Shown here piece by piece: positions 15,339 through 23,458 of a stretch of DNA of 44,590 bases. The notes below the pieces were generated by a model that was not told the origin of the DNA, did no database searches, and saw only the letters and a list, made by a program, of their open reading frames with translations. The number at the start of each line of letters is the position of its first letter. The first letter of the stretch is position 1. The position numbers and the translations under genes are program-made. The DNA comes from a virus: the IMG/VR virus record IMGVR_UViG_3300035670_000411, positions 1 to 44,590 of that record; one strand, given 5' to 3'.

Positions 15339-16306
15339 TGGCTTTTCAACAGATCCCGAACCTCCCTGTCGCCATCGCCCTCAACGGCACCGAACAGCTT
15401 GAGGCTGTTCAGGCCGGCACGTCTGTGCGCACGACTACCGAAGACGTTGGAAACGCCGCCTCGAACTGGGCCGCGAAGGGCGCAAATTCCGACATCACCT
15501 CGATGTCCGGCGTGACTGGCGACATCGCAACGCCAAACTCAATCAAGTTCGACACTGCCGCCGGGATCACGCCCGTCGAGGGGCAGGTCGCGTGGGACGC
15601 GGTGGACGACACCCTCTTCGTCGGCATGAACGGCGGGGGCGTAAGCCAGAAGGTCGGCTTCCAGACGTTCTACCGCGTCAAGGCCTCCGGGGCCATCACC
15701 AAGGGCCAAGTCGTCATGGCCGTCGGGTCAGTCGGCAACTCGGGCGTCATTCTCGCGTCTGCCGCGGCGGGCTTGGGCGTGAACGATGGGCAGTACATTA
15801 TGGGCGTCGCCGCCCAGACGCTTTCAAACAATCAATTCGGATATGTGACGGCCTTCGGCCTCGTCGAGGGTATCCAGACCAACGGCGCAAATTACGGCGA
15901 GACGTGGGTCGACGGCACAATCCTCTGGTATGACCCGACCGCCACCGGCGCACTCTCCGACACCGCGCCGACCGCCCCGAACCCGAAAGTTCTGATGGCG
16001 ATCGTCATCAACGCCAATCCCTCGAACGGCTCCATCTTCGTTCGCGTCAGCGCCGGATCCGTGCTTGGCGGCACGGACGGCAACGTCAGTCTCGCCGCTC
16101 CGATAAACGGCGAAGTGATCACCTACAACGCGTCGACGCAGGTCTGGACGGACTCCGGCGTTCGCATGTTCTCGGGCGCGGGGTCGCCCGAGGGCGTTCT
16201 CACTGCGCCCGTTGGGGCTCTCTACACTCGCTCCGACGGCGGGGCGAACACCACGCTGTACGTGAAGGAAAGCGGCGTCGGGAACACGGGCTGGGTTGCG
16301 AAGTAA
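15338..16306 (+). CDS. Tail fibre or tail spike-associated structural protein
   Basis: The ATG at 15338 overlaps the previous stop (TGATG). The 322-residue product starts MAFQQIPNLPVAIALNGTEQL, a virion-anchor type N-terminus. A central beta domain (FYRVKASGAITKGQVVMAVG, YIMGVAAQTLSNNQFGYVTA) follows. The C-terminus, SPEGVLTAPVGALYTRSDGG then TLYVKESG, is a common fibre end. No enzymatic motif is seen. It is probably a baseplate or fibre-base component. Confidence 0.7.
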   Translation: MAFQQIPNLPVAIALNGTEQLEAVQAGTSVRTTTEDVGNAASNWAAKGANSDITSMSGVTGDIATPNSIKFDTAAGITPVEGQVAWDAVDDTLFVGMNGGGVSQKVGFQTFYRVKASGAITKGQVVMAVGSVGNSGVILASAAAGLGVNDGQYIMGVAAQTLSNNQFGYVTAFGLVEGIQTNGANYGETWVDGTILWYDPTATGALSDTAPTAPNPKVLMAIVINANPSNGSIFVRVSAGSVLGGTDGNVSLAAPINGEVITYNASTQVWTDSGVRMFSGAGSPEGVLTAPVGALYTRSDGGANTTLYVKESGVGNTGWVAK

Positions 16307-16317
16307 GGAATGCCGGA

Positions 16318-16551
16318 ATGGATTTGCAGACGATCATCAATGGGCTTCTCGCCATCATAATCGCCGGCATTGGGTGGGCCGCGAGAGAGCTCTGGGGCGC
16401 GGTGAAGCGCCTGCGGGACGACCTGCAGAGAATTGAGATCAGTCTGCCGACAAATTACGTCCGGAAGGATGAGTTCGCGGACGGCATAAAGGAGATCAAG
16501 GACATGCTTGGCAAGATTTTTGACCGCCTCGACAACAAGGCCGACAAGTAA
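16318..16551 (+). CDS. Membrane-anchored coiled-coil protein
   Basis: This 77-residue protein has one N-terminal hydrophobic segment ([16 protein letters not shown], residues about 7-22) followed by a charged helix ([12 protein letters not shown]) and a second helix ([20 protein letters not shown]). This layout resembles small phage membrane proteins near lysis genes and could be a holin accessory or a spanin-like anchor. It sits between fibre genes about 900 bases before the lysis cassette. Its stop overlaps the next start (TAATG). Confidence 0.6.
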   Translation: MDLQTIINGLLAIIIAGIGWAARELWGAVKRLRDDLQRIEISLPTNYVRKDEFADGIKEIKDMLGKIFDRLDNKADK

Positions 16552-17402
16552 TGGCCGACGACAAAGTCACCATCTGGGGCGGCGGCCTGAAGTTTGGCAG
16601 GAAACCTGCCGACGGCGAGCTCTTGGTGGGCGACGGCGCGTCTTTTGAGATGACTACCCTGACGGCCGGATCCGGCGTCACAATTTTGAACACGCCCGGC
16701 GCAATCCAAATATCCGCGACGGGCAGCGGCGGCACGGTGACTGATGTCACGGCCACGTCTCCGCTGGCCTCCTCTGGCGGCGCGACGCCCGACATCTCCC
16801 TGACCGGCGCAGTCGCCGTCGCCAATGGGGGCACTGGCGCGTCCACGCTCACCGCCGAAAACGTCATTCTTGGTGACGGCACGAACCCCGTGAAATTCGT
16901 TGCTCCGGGCGCGTCGGGCAATGTCCTGACATCCAACGGCACGACGTGGGCGAGCGCCGCGCCGCCTGTCCAGTGGGAATTTCTCTACAAGACGGCCGAT
17001 CAGTCCGTCACCTCGAACAACACGACCTACGTGGACATAACCGACTTACAGTTCACCATGGCCGCGAACGAGAATTATCTCATCAGGGGCTGCCTGATCA
17101 TCAATCATTCCAGCGGCGGCTTTGAGTTTTCCTTTGATGGGCCGGCGTCTCCGACCCAGATTAACGGCACGGCGTACACGTCGAACTTGGCCGGCTTCAC
17201 GTCTCTGACCGGCGCTTACGGCAGCCTTGTCGCCGAGGCCACGGTGACAGCGGCCCAGACGTGGATGTTCAACTTCAACTTTTTTATCAAGAATGGCTCA
17301 AACACCACTCCTGACTTCACTCTCCAATTTCGGCAGAATGCTTCGTCTGCCCTTGCGACAACTGTTCGCGAGGGCTCTTGGCTGGAATGGAAACAAGTCT
17401 GA
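16551..17402 (+). CDS. Tail fibre-like protein
   Basis: The 283-residue product starts with [19 protein letters not shown]. The motif [20 protein letters not shown], widespread in phage fibres, lies near residue 90 and is followed by [17 protein letters not shown]. The C-terminal half is a beta-sandwich-like globular domain that may contact the receptor. No chaperone or protease end is seen. It is the last fibre gene before the lysis cassette. Confidence 0.7.
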   Translation: MADDKVTIWGGGLKFGRKPADGELLVGDGASFEMTTLTAGSGVTILNTPGAIQISATGSGGTVTDVTATSPLASSGGATPDISLTGAVAVANGGTGASTLTAENVILGDGTNPVKFVAPGASGNVLTSNGTTWASAAPPVQWEFLYKTADQSVTSNNTTYVDITDLQFTMAANENYLIRGCLIINHSSGGFEFSFDGPASPTQINGTAYTSNLAGFTSLTGAYGSLVAEATVTAAQTWMFNFNFFIKNGSNTTPDFTLQFRQNASSALATTVREGSWLEWKQV

Positions 17403-17427
17403 GGGTTCTCACGAGAAGGAGCAGCAG

Positions 17428-17796
17428 ATGATGGACGCAAGAAGTGAACGCAATCTCAAGGGCGTTCACCCGCACCTCGTGAAGGTCGTGCGGCGGGCGG
17501 CAAAGAAGTCGAGCTTCATCGTGACTGAGGGGCTGCGCACGCTTGCTCGCCAGAAGCAGCTCAAGGCCGCCGGCGCGTCTCGCACTCTCAACAGCCGCCA
17601 CATCACCGGGCACGCGATCGACGTCGCCGCGCTCGTCAACGGCAAGGTGCGTTGGGATTGGCCCCTGTATCACGCCATCGCTAAGGAAATGAAGCAGGCG
17701 GCCGCTGATCTGGGCGTGCCGATCGTCTGGGGCGGCGATTGGCGCAGCTTCAAGGACGGCCCGCACTTTGAGCTGGACAGGAGGAAGTACCCATGA
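17428..17796 (+). CDS. Endolysin, M15-family peptidase
   Basis: The ATG at 17428 is chosen for AAGGAG 6 bases ahead; longer frames upstream overlap the fibre gene. The 122-residue product is a single-domain zinc peptidase of the M15/VanY type. The zinc and catalytic residues can be seen as SRHITGHAIDV (His58, Asp65) and DGPHFELD (His113). Such phage enzymes cut peptide cross-links of peptidoglycan (L-Ala-D-Glu or D-Ala bonds). There is no signal peptide, so it needs the downstream holin for release. The stop overlaps the start of the small lipoprotein gene (ATGA). Confidence 0.85.
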   Translation: MMDARSERNLKGVHPHLVKVVRRAAKKSSFIVTEGLRTLARQKQLKAAGASRTLNSRHITGHAIDVAALVNGKVRWDWPLYHAIAKEMKQAAADLGVPIVWGGDWRSFKDGPHFELDRRKYP

Positions 17797-17873
17797 AACT
17801 GTTTCTGATCTCACTGCTTCCGCTGGCGCTTGCAGGCTGCGGCGTCCTCCGCGATCTTCCGAAGTACTGGTAA
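17793..17873 (+). CDS. 26-residue lipoprotein in the lysis cassette
   Basis: A very short gene overlapping the endolysin stop by 4 bases, with GGAGG just ahead. The product starts MKLFLISLLPLALAGCGVLR; LAGC is a clear lipobox, leaving a mature lipopeptide of 11 residues (CGVLRDLPKYW). It is far too short for a usual o-spanin, and a spanin pair already follows. It could be a minimal outer-membrane lysis factor or an entericidin-like peptide. The coding call is supported by overlap, ribosome-binding site and signal sequence. Confidence 0.65.
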   Translation: MKLFLISLLPLALAGCGVLRDLPKYW

Positions 17874-17884
17874 GGAGAAAGACT

Positions 17885-18061
17885 ATGGACAAAGACCTTT
17901 TTGAACGCCTCTTCCGCACGGCTTTGCAGGTTATCGGCGCGGTCATCGCCACGAGCTACGTAGGCGAGGAGAACTGGGCGGCGATCTCCGGCGCTTTGCT
18001 GACGCTGGGCACGACCGGCTGGACGATCTACGCGGCGAAGAAGCTCCCCGCCAATGGCTGA
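17885..18061 (+). CDS. Holin candidate
   Basis: Start chosen at the ATG after AAGGAG; 58 residues. A charged N-terminus (MDKDLFERLFR) is followed by two hydrophobic stretches (TALQVIGAVIATSYV, and ISGALLTLGTTGWTIYAA) separated by GEENWA, and a basic end (KKLPANG). Size, two-segment topology and location between the endolysin and spanins fit a class II-like holin that would make the inner-membrane lesion. No holin family signature is certain from reading alone. Confidence 0.65.
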   Translation: MDKDLFERLFRTALQVIGAVIATSYVGEENWAAISGALLTLGTTGWTIYAAKKLPANG

Positions 18062-18275
18062 GCTTATCGCAATCGGAGGCTTCGTCGCCGCCATCGCGGG
18101 CCTCTTCTGGGGGCTCATGTGGACAGTCGACCGTAAGGCCAAAACCGAACTGGAGCTGGAGCGACATGCCTACGAACTTGATCGGCTTCGCGCTGTTATC
18201 GAGGCTGACGCTCGTGGTCGCGAGCGGATTGCTCGTGGCGAGTTGCTCCAAAACGACGGGCACCGTCGAGACTAG
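18054..18275 (+). CDS. i-spanin (Rz-like)
   Basis: This 73-residue protein overlaps the holin stop by 8 bases. Residues about 4-24 form one membrane segment (LIAIGGFVAAIAGLFWGLMW), followed by a long charged helix (DRKAKTELELERHAYELDRL) extending to the C-terminus. This is the layout of an inner-membrane spanin subunit with a periplasmic coiled coil. It is shorter than lambda Rz (153 residues). The o-spanin gene starts inside it in another frame, as in Rz/Rz1, which strongly supports the call. Confidence 0.7.
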   Translation: MAELIAIGGFVAAIAGLFWGLMWTVDRKAKTELELERHAYELDRLRAVIEADARGRERIARGELLQNDGHRRD

Positions 18276-18384
18276 CTGTCTCGTGTGGCGTCCTATCTCA
18301 TGGTCTGCGAAGGACACTCCGCAGACCATTGAGGAAGTCAAACTGAACAATATTCGTCGGGGAGCATGGTGCAAAGCTCCCTGA
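18166..18384 (+). CDS. o-spanin lipoprotein (Rz1-like), overlapping the i-spanin gene
   Basis: This 72-residue protein lies in a different frame from the i-spanin and overlaps it by 110 bases. A GGAG motif precedes the ATG. The N-terminus is a lipoprotein signal (TLVVASGLLVASC), with LVASC as lipobox. The mature part (CSKTTGTVETSCLVWRPISW, then SAKDTPQTIEEVK and a C-terminal RRGAWC) matches small phage outer-membrane lysis lipoproteins. With the i-spanin it would fuse the two membranes at the end of lysis. Two inverted repeats lie in its 3' half. Confidence 0.75.
   Translation: MPTNLIGFALLSRLTLVVASGLLVASCSKTTGTVETSCLVWRPISWSAKDTPQTIEEVKLNNIRRGAWCKAP
18300..18329 (+). other. 10-bp inverted repeat inside the o-spanin gene
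   Basis: ATGGTCTGCG and CGCAGACCAT form a perfect 10-bp stem with a 10-base loop, within coding sequence. Confidence 0.8.
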
Positions 18385-18386
18385 CG
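18355..18386 (+). other. 11-bp stem-loop over the o-spanin stop codon
   Basis: CGTCGGGGAGC pairs with GCTCCCTGACG (one G-T pair), loop of 10 bases. No T-run follows, so it is not a standard terminator; it could slow ribosomes or stabilise the lysis mRNA 3' end. Confidence 0.6.
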
Positions 18387-18418
18387 GTGTAAACTGTTCG
18401 AAATTTTCGAGGCTGTCC

Positions 18419-19018
18419 ATGACTACAGGTCTGTCGAAGAATTCAAAACTCAAGACATGTTCTTTGTGCTTAAAAGCCAAAGAAGAGGTTGAGTTTAATG
18501 TTTTGAGGGCAGCAAAAGACGGTCGCGCATATTATTGTCGTGAGTGTAGTAAACTTAAGATGACCAAATGGCGGTCTAAAAACCGAACTAAAGACCGTGA
18601 GATTAAACTTAAATGGGCTGAAAAAAATCGAGATAAGATTAAAGAAAAATCGAAAAAATACTACGAGGCGAACAAAGAAGCCCACATTGAGCGATGCGCC
18701 GACTGGGCGCGCCGGAACCCTACGCTTCGCGCGTGTCACTTCGCCCGCCGCCGCGCTTCAAAAAGAAACGCTACACCTCCTTGGCTTTCCGCGATTGAAA
18801 TTGCGAAAATTCAAGAAATGTATGATGTTTCTGCTGCCCTGTCTGTTCAAACAGGAATACCCCATCACGTCGACCATATTCATCCTCTTCAGGGAAGAGG
18901 ATTTAACGGACTTCACGTTCCGTGGAATTTGCAAATCATTGTTGCCGAAGAAAATCAAAAGAAACTCAACAAAATTCCAGAAGAAGAAACCCATTTACTG
19001 TGGGGTAGGATTATATGA
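18419..19018 (+). CDS. Free-standing HNH homing endonuclease
   Basis: This 199-residue protein has an N-terminal zinc-finger-like region (CSLC at 14-17, CREC at 40-43), a very basic helical centre with several KxxxREK repeats, and a C-terminal HNH core: HHVDHIHPL (Asp152-His153) and GLHVPWNLQII (Asn170). HNH enzymes nick or cut DNA at long target sites and spread by repair-directed copying. The gene is clearly AT-richer than both neighbours and sits between the lysis cassette and the adaptor-like gene, overlapping the next start by 4 bases. It is a probable recent insertion. Confidence 0.85.
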   Translation: MTTGLSKNSKLKTCSLCLKAKEEVEFNVLRAAKDGRAYYCRECSKLKMTKWRSKNRTKDREIKLKWAEKNRDKIKEKSKKYYEANKEAHIERCADWARRNPTLRACHFARRRASKRNATPPWLSAIEIAKIQEMYDVSAALSVQTGIPHHVDHIHPLQGRGFNGLHVPWNLQIIVAEENQKKLNKIPEEETHLLWGRII

Positions 19019-19764
19019 CCACAGCCTTGTCATATGACGGATCTGTTCCGGGGACAATTAGCTACATCGATCAGATTGCTACGATGGCGGTTGTTGAGCC
19101 GACTGATCCAAATTTTTTAACCGTTCTCCCGGCCATGATCGTGTACGCAGAGAACAGGATATACCGCGACCTCGACTTTTTGAACACTTCGACGTCCGTC
19201 ACGGGCTACTCGTTGAGCGCCGGGCTGCGCACTCTTACAATTCCCGAGGGCACAATCGTCGTCTCGGAGCAGATGAACATCCTCACGCCGGCCGGGCAGA
19301 CAGATCCGAACGACGGCTCCGTCACGCGCAACGCGTGCCTGCCGGCGACGAAAGAGTTTCTCGACGCTGTCTGGGGCTCAAACCTGAACGCGAACCGCGG
19401 AATGCCGCGCTACTTCGCCCCCTTCAACGACAACGTCTTCCTCTTTGGCCCCGTGCCAGATCAGGCCTACGGCGTTGAAATCGTTGGGACATATAGGCCT
19501 GCGAGCCTGTCTGGCACCAACACTTCTACGTTCATCAGCAAGTTCCTGCCCGACCTCCTCATCATGGCGAGCATGATCTACGTGTCGGCGTACCAGCGCA
19601 ACTTCGGGCGAGCGAACGACGATCCGCAGATGGCTGTCACTTACGAGAGCCAGTACAATGCCCTCCTGAAGGGTGCGCTGATTGAAGAGGCTCGCAAGAA
19701 ATTTGAGTCCTCTGGTTGGGCCTCGCAGAGCCCGACGCCCGCCGCAACGCCGTCGCGGGGGTAA
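19015..19764 (+). CDS. Adaptor-like virion protein (SU10 adaptor type)
   Basis: The ATG overlaps the HNH stop (ATGA). The 249-residue product has N-terminal helices with LTVLPAMIVYAENRIYRDLD, then beta segments with TLTIPEGTIVVSEQMNILTP and PRYFAPFNDNVFLFGPVPDQ, and a C-terminal helical part (PDLLIMASMIYVSAYQRNFG). The pattern resembles the phage SU10-type adaptor family of head-tail connectors. Its place directly before the nozzle protein supports a connector role. It would be the second adaptor-like protein besides the one at 14062; they may form successive rings. Confidence 0.65.
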   Translation: MTTALSYDGSVPGTISYIDQIATMAVVEPTDPNFLTVLPAMIVYAENRIYRDLDFLNTSTSVTGYSLSAGLRTLTIPEGTIVVSEQMNILTPAGQTDPNDGSVTRNACLPATKEFLDAVWGSNLNANRGMPRYFAPFNDNVFLFGPVPDQAYGVEIVGTYRPASLSGTNTSTFISKFLPDLLIMASMIYVSAYQRNFGRANDDPQMAVTYESQYNALLKGALIEEARKKFESSGWASQSPTPAATPSRG

Positions 19765-19767
19765 GGC

Positions 19768-22038
19768 ATGCCCCACAGCTCCCTGAAACTCGTCCCGGGC
19801 GTCGACCAGAACAAAACTCTGGCGCTCAACGAGGCCGCGATCTCAAGCACGAGCCTCGTCCGGTTCATTCCGGACCGGAACGGGATTGGCCTCGTCCAGA
19901 AGCTCGGGGGTTGGACAAAATTTTTCCCAAACCAGATTGGCTCGACCGTTCGCGCCCTGTGGGCGTGGGAGGACATCAACAGCACTTCGTGGCTGGGCGT
20001 CGGGGCCACCCAGTCTCTCTCGGTTATAGCCGACGGGGGCCAGAGGATTATCACCCCGGAGGTGACCGTCGAGGCCTCGGTCCCGGTTTCCTTCACGACA
20101 ACTGTCGGCAGCTCCACAGTCATCATTGACGACACGGGCAGCGCGCTTGACGCTTTCGACGTCGTCGACATTAAGACGCAGGTGAGCGTCGGGGGCTTGG
20201 TCCTTTTCGGCCTTTATCGCGTCACGCCAATCACAGTCGACCAATATTCCATCCAAGCCCGCGACCCGCTGGGGAACCTCGCCTACGCCACTGCAAACGT
20301 GAGCGCCGGCGGGGCCGTGCCCGAGTTCACTTTCACGTCCGGGTCCTCAGTCGTTGAGGTGGCCCTCGACGACCACGGACTTCAGGTCGGAGACACGTTC
20401 CCGATCCTTATGTCGACGACCGCCGGCACGGTCACTTTATCCGGAAATTATTTCGTTGTTTCGCTGGATAGCGGATCCCCCGCGGACATTTTCACCATTC
20501 AGGCGGCGTCGTCGGCTTCCGAGGCCGCGGTCACGGGCGCGTCGGGCACCGGCGTCACGGCGACCCTGACGCTCCCGACCAATTACGTGATCCCAGTGGG
20601 CAGCACGATCGTCGTCGCGGGAGTGTCGCCTGCAGGCTACAATGGCACGCACACAGTCACTGCGTCCTCCGCCGGTAGCGTCTCGTTCGCCAGCGCCGAG
20701 ACGGGGGCGTTTGTCTCCGGCGGCACTGTCTTCGTCAGCGTGGCGTCTGAGAACGGCGGAAACGCCTCGTTCGTCTACTACAACGGCGTCGGCCCCCTGA
20801 TCGCCAATTCCGGCTACGGCGTCGGCGGATACGGTTCGGGCGGCTACGGATCCGGCGTCCCGCCGACGTCTGGCAGTGGGACGCCCATAACGAACATCAC
20901 CGACTGGTCCCTCGACAATTGGGGCGAGACTTTCATTTCTAGTCCATTGAATGGACCAATTTACGAGTGGAACCCGTCGGCCAACAGCCCGACCGCGACG
21001 ATTATTCCCGAAGCGCCGCAGGTCAACGAGGGCTGCTTCGTCGCCATGCCGCAGCGCCAGATCATCGCCTACGGCAGCACGTTCAATGGCGTGAAGGATC
21101 CGCTGCTCGTGCGCTGGTGCGACGTGGCGAACTACAATTCTTGGATCGGCCTCGTCACCAATCAGGCGGGCTCGTACCGCATCCCCAAGGGCTCGAAGAT
21201 CGTCCAAGGCATTCAGGGCCCCCAGCAGGCCCTCCTGTGGACGGACATCGCCGTCTGGGCCATGCAATACGTCGGGCCGCCCTACGTCTACCAGTTCAAC
21301 GAGATCGGCACGGGCTGCGGCCTGATCGGCCGCAAGGCCGCGGCCTCGGTGAATGGCGTGGTCTACTGGATGGGCCAGAGCCAGTTCTTCCGACTGGCCG
21401 GCAGCGGCGTCGAGCCGATACGCTGCCCGGTCTGGGACGTCATCTTTCAGGACCTCGACACGACCAATCTCGACAAGATCCGCGTCGCGCCGAACTCGCG
21501 TTTTGGCGAGATCTCATGGTTCTACCCGACCAGCAGCAACGGCGGCGAAGTCAGCCACTACGTAAAGTACAACTTCATCCTCGACCAGTGGGACTTTGGC
21601 GCTCTGGCGCGCACGGCGTGGATCAATGAGAGCGTGCTCGGGCCGCCGATCGGCGCTGCGCCCAACCAATTTATCTACCAGCACGAGACGTCTCCCGACG
21701 CAGACGGTCAGGCGATGCTCTCGAGTTTCCAAACTGGTTACTTTGTCCTGACCGAGGCGAACGTGAAAATGTTCGTCGATCAAATTTGGCCCGACATGAA
21801 GTGGGGCTACTATGGCGGCTCGCAGAACGCTCAGGTCAAGCTGACATTCTACGTCACCGACTACCCGGGCCAGACGCCTCTCGTCTATGGTCCCTATACA
21901 ATGACGCAGGCGACGACGTTCATCACGCCGCGCTTCCGCGGCCGCCTCGTCTCCATCAAGATGAAAAGCGAAGACATCGGCTCGTTCTGGCGCATCGGCA
22001 ACATGCGCTACCGATACCAAGAAGACGGGAAGTTCTGA
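19768..22038 (+). CDS. Tail nozzle / P22 gp10-like hub protein
   Basis: The 756-residue product starts MPHSSLKLVPGVDQNKTLAL, a conserved beginning of phage proteins related to P22 gp10 and podovirus nozzle proteins. The N-terminal 120 residues read ISSTSLVRFIPDRNGIGLVQKLGGW. A long Ser/Thr/Val-rich beta insertion follows (about 120-345). From about 400 on come WSLDNWGETFISSP, WCDVANYNSW and GSYRIPKGSKIV, and then a beta-propeller-like region with ALLWTDIAVWAMQYVGPPY and SQFFRLAGSGV. Six copies would close the DNA channel below the adaptors. The family is recognised by pattern; the inserted domains are unassigned. Confidence 0.7.
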   Translation: MPHSSLKLVPGVDQNKTLALNEAAISSTSLVRFIPDRNGIGLVQKLGGWTKFFPNQIGSTVRALWAWEDINSTSWLGVGATQSLSVIADGGQRIITPEVTVEASVPVSFTTTVGSSTVIIDDTGSALDAFDVVDIKTQVSVGGLVLFGLYRVTPITVDQYSIQARDPLGNLAYATANVSAGGAVPEFTFTSGSSVVEVALDDHGLQVGDTFPILMSTTAGTVTLSGNYFVVSLDSGSPADIFTIQAASSASEAAVTGASGTGVTATLTLPTNYVIPVGSTIVVAGVSPAGYNGTHTVTASSAGSVSFASAETGAFVSGGTVFVSVASENGGNASFVYYNGVGPLIANSGYGVGGYGSGGYGSGVPPTSGSGTPITNITDWSLDNWGETFISSPLNGPIYEWNPSANSPTATIIPEAPQVNEGCFVAMPQRQIIAYGSTFNGVKDPLLVRWCDVANYNSWIGLVTNQAGSYRIPKGSKIVQGIQGPQQALLWTDIAVWAMQYVGPPYVYQFNEIGTGCGLIGRKAAASVNGVVYWMGQSQFFRLAGSGVEPIRCPVWDVIFQDLDTTNLDKIRVAPNSRFGEISWFYPTSSNGGEVSHYVKYNFILDQWDFGALARTAWINESVLGPPIGAAPNQFIYQHETSPDADGQAMLSSFQTGYFVLTEANVKMFVDQIWPDMKWGYYGGSQNAQVKLTFYVTDYPGQTPLVYGPYTMTQATTFITPRFRGRLVSIKMKSEDIGSFWRIGNMRYRYQEDGKF

Positions 22039-22391
22039 TGGCGTCTCTCGACGACATTCTCACTACGCAGAAGAACGGCGTTGTCGCTCTCAACAACGTC
22101 TTTCAGGCGTTGAGCGTTCTGAACCCGACGGCCACGTCGGCCACTGTCACGTCCTCCGCCCTCATCGTCTCCGGCAGGGGGCGCTTGATCAGCTTCTCAG
22201 TCGTCGTGGCCGGGTCCGCTTCGGGCACAATCCACAACGCGAACTCGCCGACCGGCAACACGGCGGCGAACGCTCTCGTCGCGACGCCAAACACCATCGG
22301 CGTCTACGAGGCGAATGTCGTGTTCTCCGACGGGCTCTTGATCGTCCCGGGCACTGGCCAGTCGATCAATGTAACCTACTCGCAGGGGTAA
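22038..22391 (+). CDS. Small beta-rich virion protein
   Basis: The ATG overlaps the nozzle stop (TGATG), so I prefer it to longer frames. The 117-residue product MASLDDILTTQKNGVVALNN has a short N-terminal helix and an all-beta remainder (LIVSGRGRLISFSVVVAGSA, GVYEANVVFSDGLLIVPGTG). It resembles small tail proteins found next to nozzle genes. No enzymatic motif is seen. Confidence 0.7.
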   Translation: MASLDDILTTQKNGVVALNNVFQALSVLNPTATSATVTSSALIVSGRGRLISFSVVVAGSASGTIHNANSPTGNTAANALVATPNTIGVYEANVVFSDGLLIVPGTGQSINVTYSQG

Positions 22392-22394
22392 GCC

Positions 22395-22949
22395 ATGCCT
22401 CTCCATCACGGCAAAAGCAAAGAGACCGTCTCCCGCAACATCAGCGAGATGGTCCACGCCGGCCACCCCCAAAAGCAGGCCATCGCCGCCGCGCTGAGGA
22501 CGGCGCGCGAGACGCGCGCGGCCGGGGGCCTCGGCCCCGCCAAGCCTGCAGCGCCCAAGGCCGCCAGCAAGGTCCACGTCGGGCCCATCCACAGCCCCGT
22601 CGCCGGCCGCACGGACCACTTGCCGATGCACGTACCGTCAGGGGCCTACGTCATCCCGGCCGACATCGTATCCTCGCTTGGCGAGGGCAACACGATGGCT
22701 GGGTTCCGGGCCGTGAAAACAATGTTCGCCAATGCGCCGGCTGGCGCGTTTGCTGAGGGCGGCGCAGTGGGCGAGCCGGTCGCGATCGTGGCGGCGGGCG
22801 GCGAGTATGTGTTGACGCCGGATGAGGTGATGTGGGCGGGCAACGGCGACATGGACGCTGGGCACCGGGCGCTGGACGAGTGGATCAAGAGCACCCGGGC
22901 CGAGACCATCCAGACGCTGAAGAAGCTGCCGGGGCCGAAGAAAGATTGA
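22395..22949 (+). CDS. DUF6496-type virion protein with KGG-like motif
   Basis: The N-terminal 35 residues (MPLHHGKSKETVSRNISEMV, then HAGHPQKQAIAAAL) match the DUF6496 pattern. After a basic linker comes a conserved phage segment (GRTDHLPMHVPSGAYVIPAD, IVSSLGEGNTMAGF). A FAEGGAVGEPVAIVAAGGEY motif links it to the other double-glycine proteins. The 184-residue product ends in a helix with basic residues. Its function is unknown. It lies between small tail genes and the acetyltransferase. Confidence 0.75.
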   Translation: MPLHHGKSKETVSRNISEMVHAGHPQKQAIAAALRTARETRAAGGLGPAKPAAPKAASKVHVGPIHSPVAGRTDHLPMHVPSGAYVIPADIVSSLGEGNTMAGFRAVKTMFANAPAGAFAEGGAVGEPVAIVAAGGEYVLTPDEVMWAGNGDMDAGHRALDEWIKSTRAETIQTLKKLPGPKKD

Positions 22950-22966
22950 TCTAGAAGGGGAAAGAC

Positions 22967-23458
22967 ATGAGCGAAGAACTGAAGGTTTGGGTCGGAAACC
23001 CGGAGGACGTGGACGACATCATGGAATTGGCCATGTCCGCGTGCGAGGAGAACGGCTTCGTCGAGCCAAACCCTATGAAGCTTCTGGCCGAAATCTGGCC
23101 GGCCCTAAACAAAGACCGCGGCATCATTGGCCTCGTCGGAGTGCCCGGGGAGAAACCTCAGGGGGCTATTCTTTTGAGAATTGGAAACATCTGGTATAGT
23201 GATGAGGAAATACTTGAGGAACGTGCTGTTTTCATTCACCCCAGTTACAGAGCCGCCAAGGGGGGCCGCGCCCGGAAACTGTGTGAATTTGGTAAAAAGG
23301 TTTCCGATGAACTGGGCATTCCGCTGACGATCGGCGTCCTGTCCAACCATCGAACAGAGGGCAAAATTCGCATGTACGAGCGAATTTTTGGAAAGCCTTC
23401 GGGAGCTTACTTCCTCTACGGCGTTCGCACCGGAGAGTGGCGAGCGGCGGCAGAATGA
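22967..23458 (+). CDS. GNAT-family N-acetyltransferase
   Basis: This 163-residue protein starts after AAGGGGAAAG. The fold pattern is GNAT: an N-terminal strand-helix (VWVGNPEDVDDIMELAM), a central beta sheet with PQGAILLRIGNIWY, then ERAVFIHPSYRAAKGGRARK, where the R/KGGxA segment suits the acetyl-CoA pyrophosphate loop. A C-terminal strand-helix (IPLTIGVLSNH, YERIFGKPSGAYFLYG) follows. It would transfer an acetyl group; the substrate is unknown. Phage GNATs in structural modules are frequent, and modification of a virion or host protein is possible. Confidence 0.75.
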   Translation: MSEELKVWVGNPEDVDDIMELAMSACEENGFVEPNPMKLLAEIWPALNKDRGIIGLVGVPGEKPQGAILLRIGNIWYSDEEILEERAVFIHPSYRAAKGGRARKLCEFGKKVSDELGIPLTIGVLSNHRTEGKIRMYERIFGKPSGAYFLYGVRTGEWRAAAE

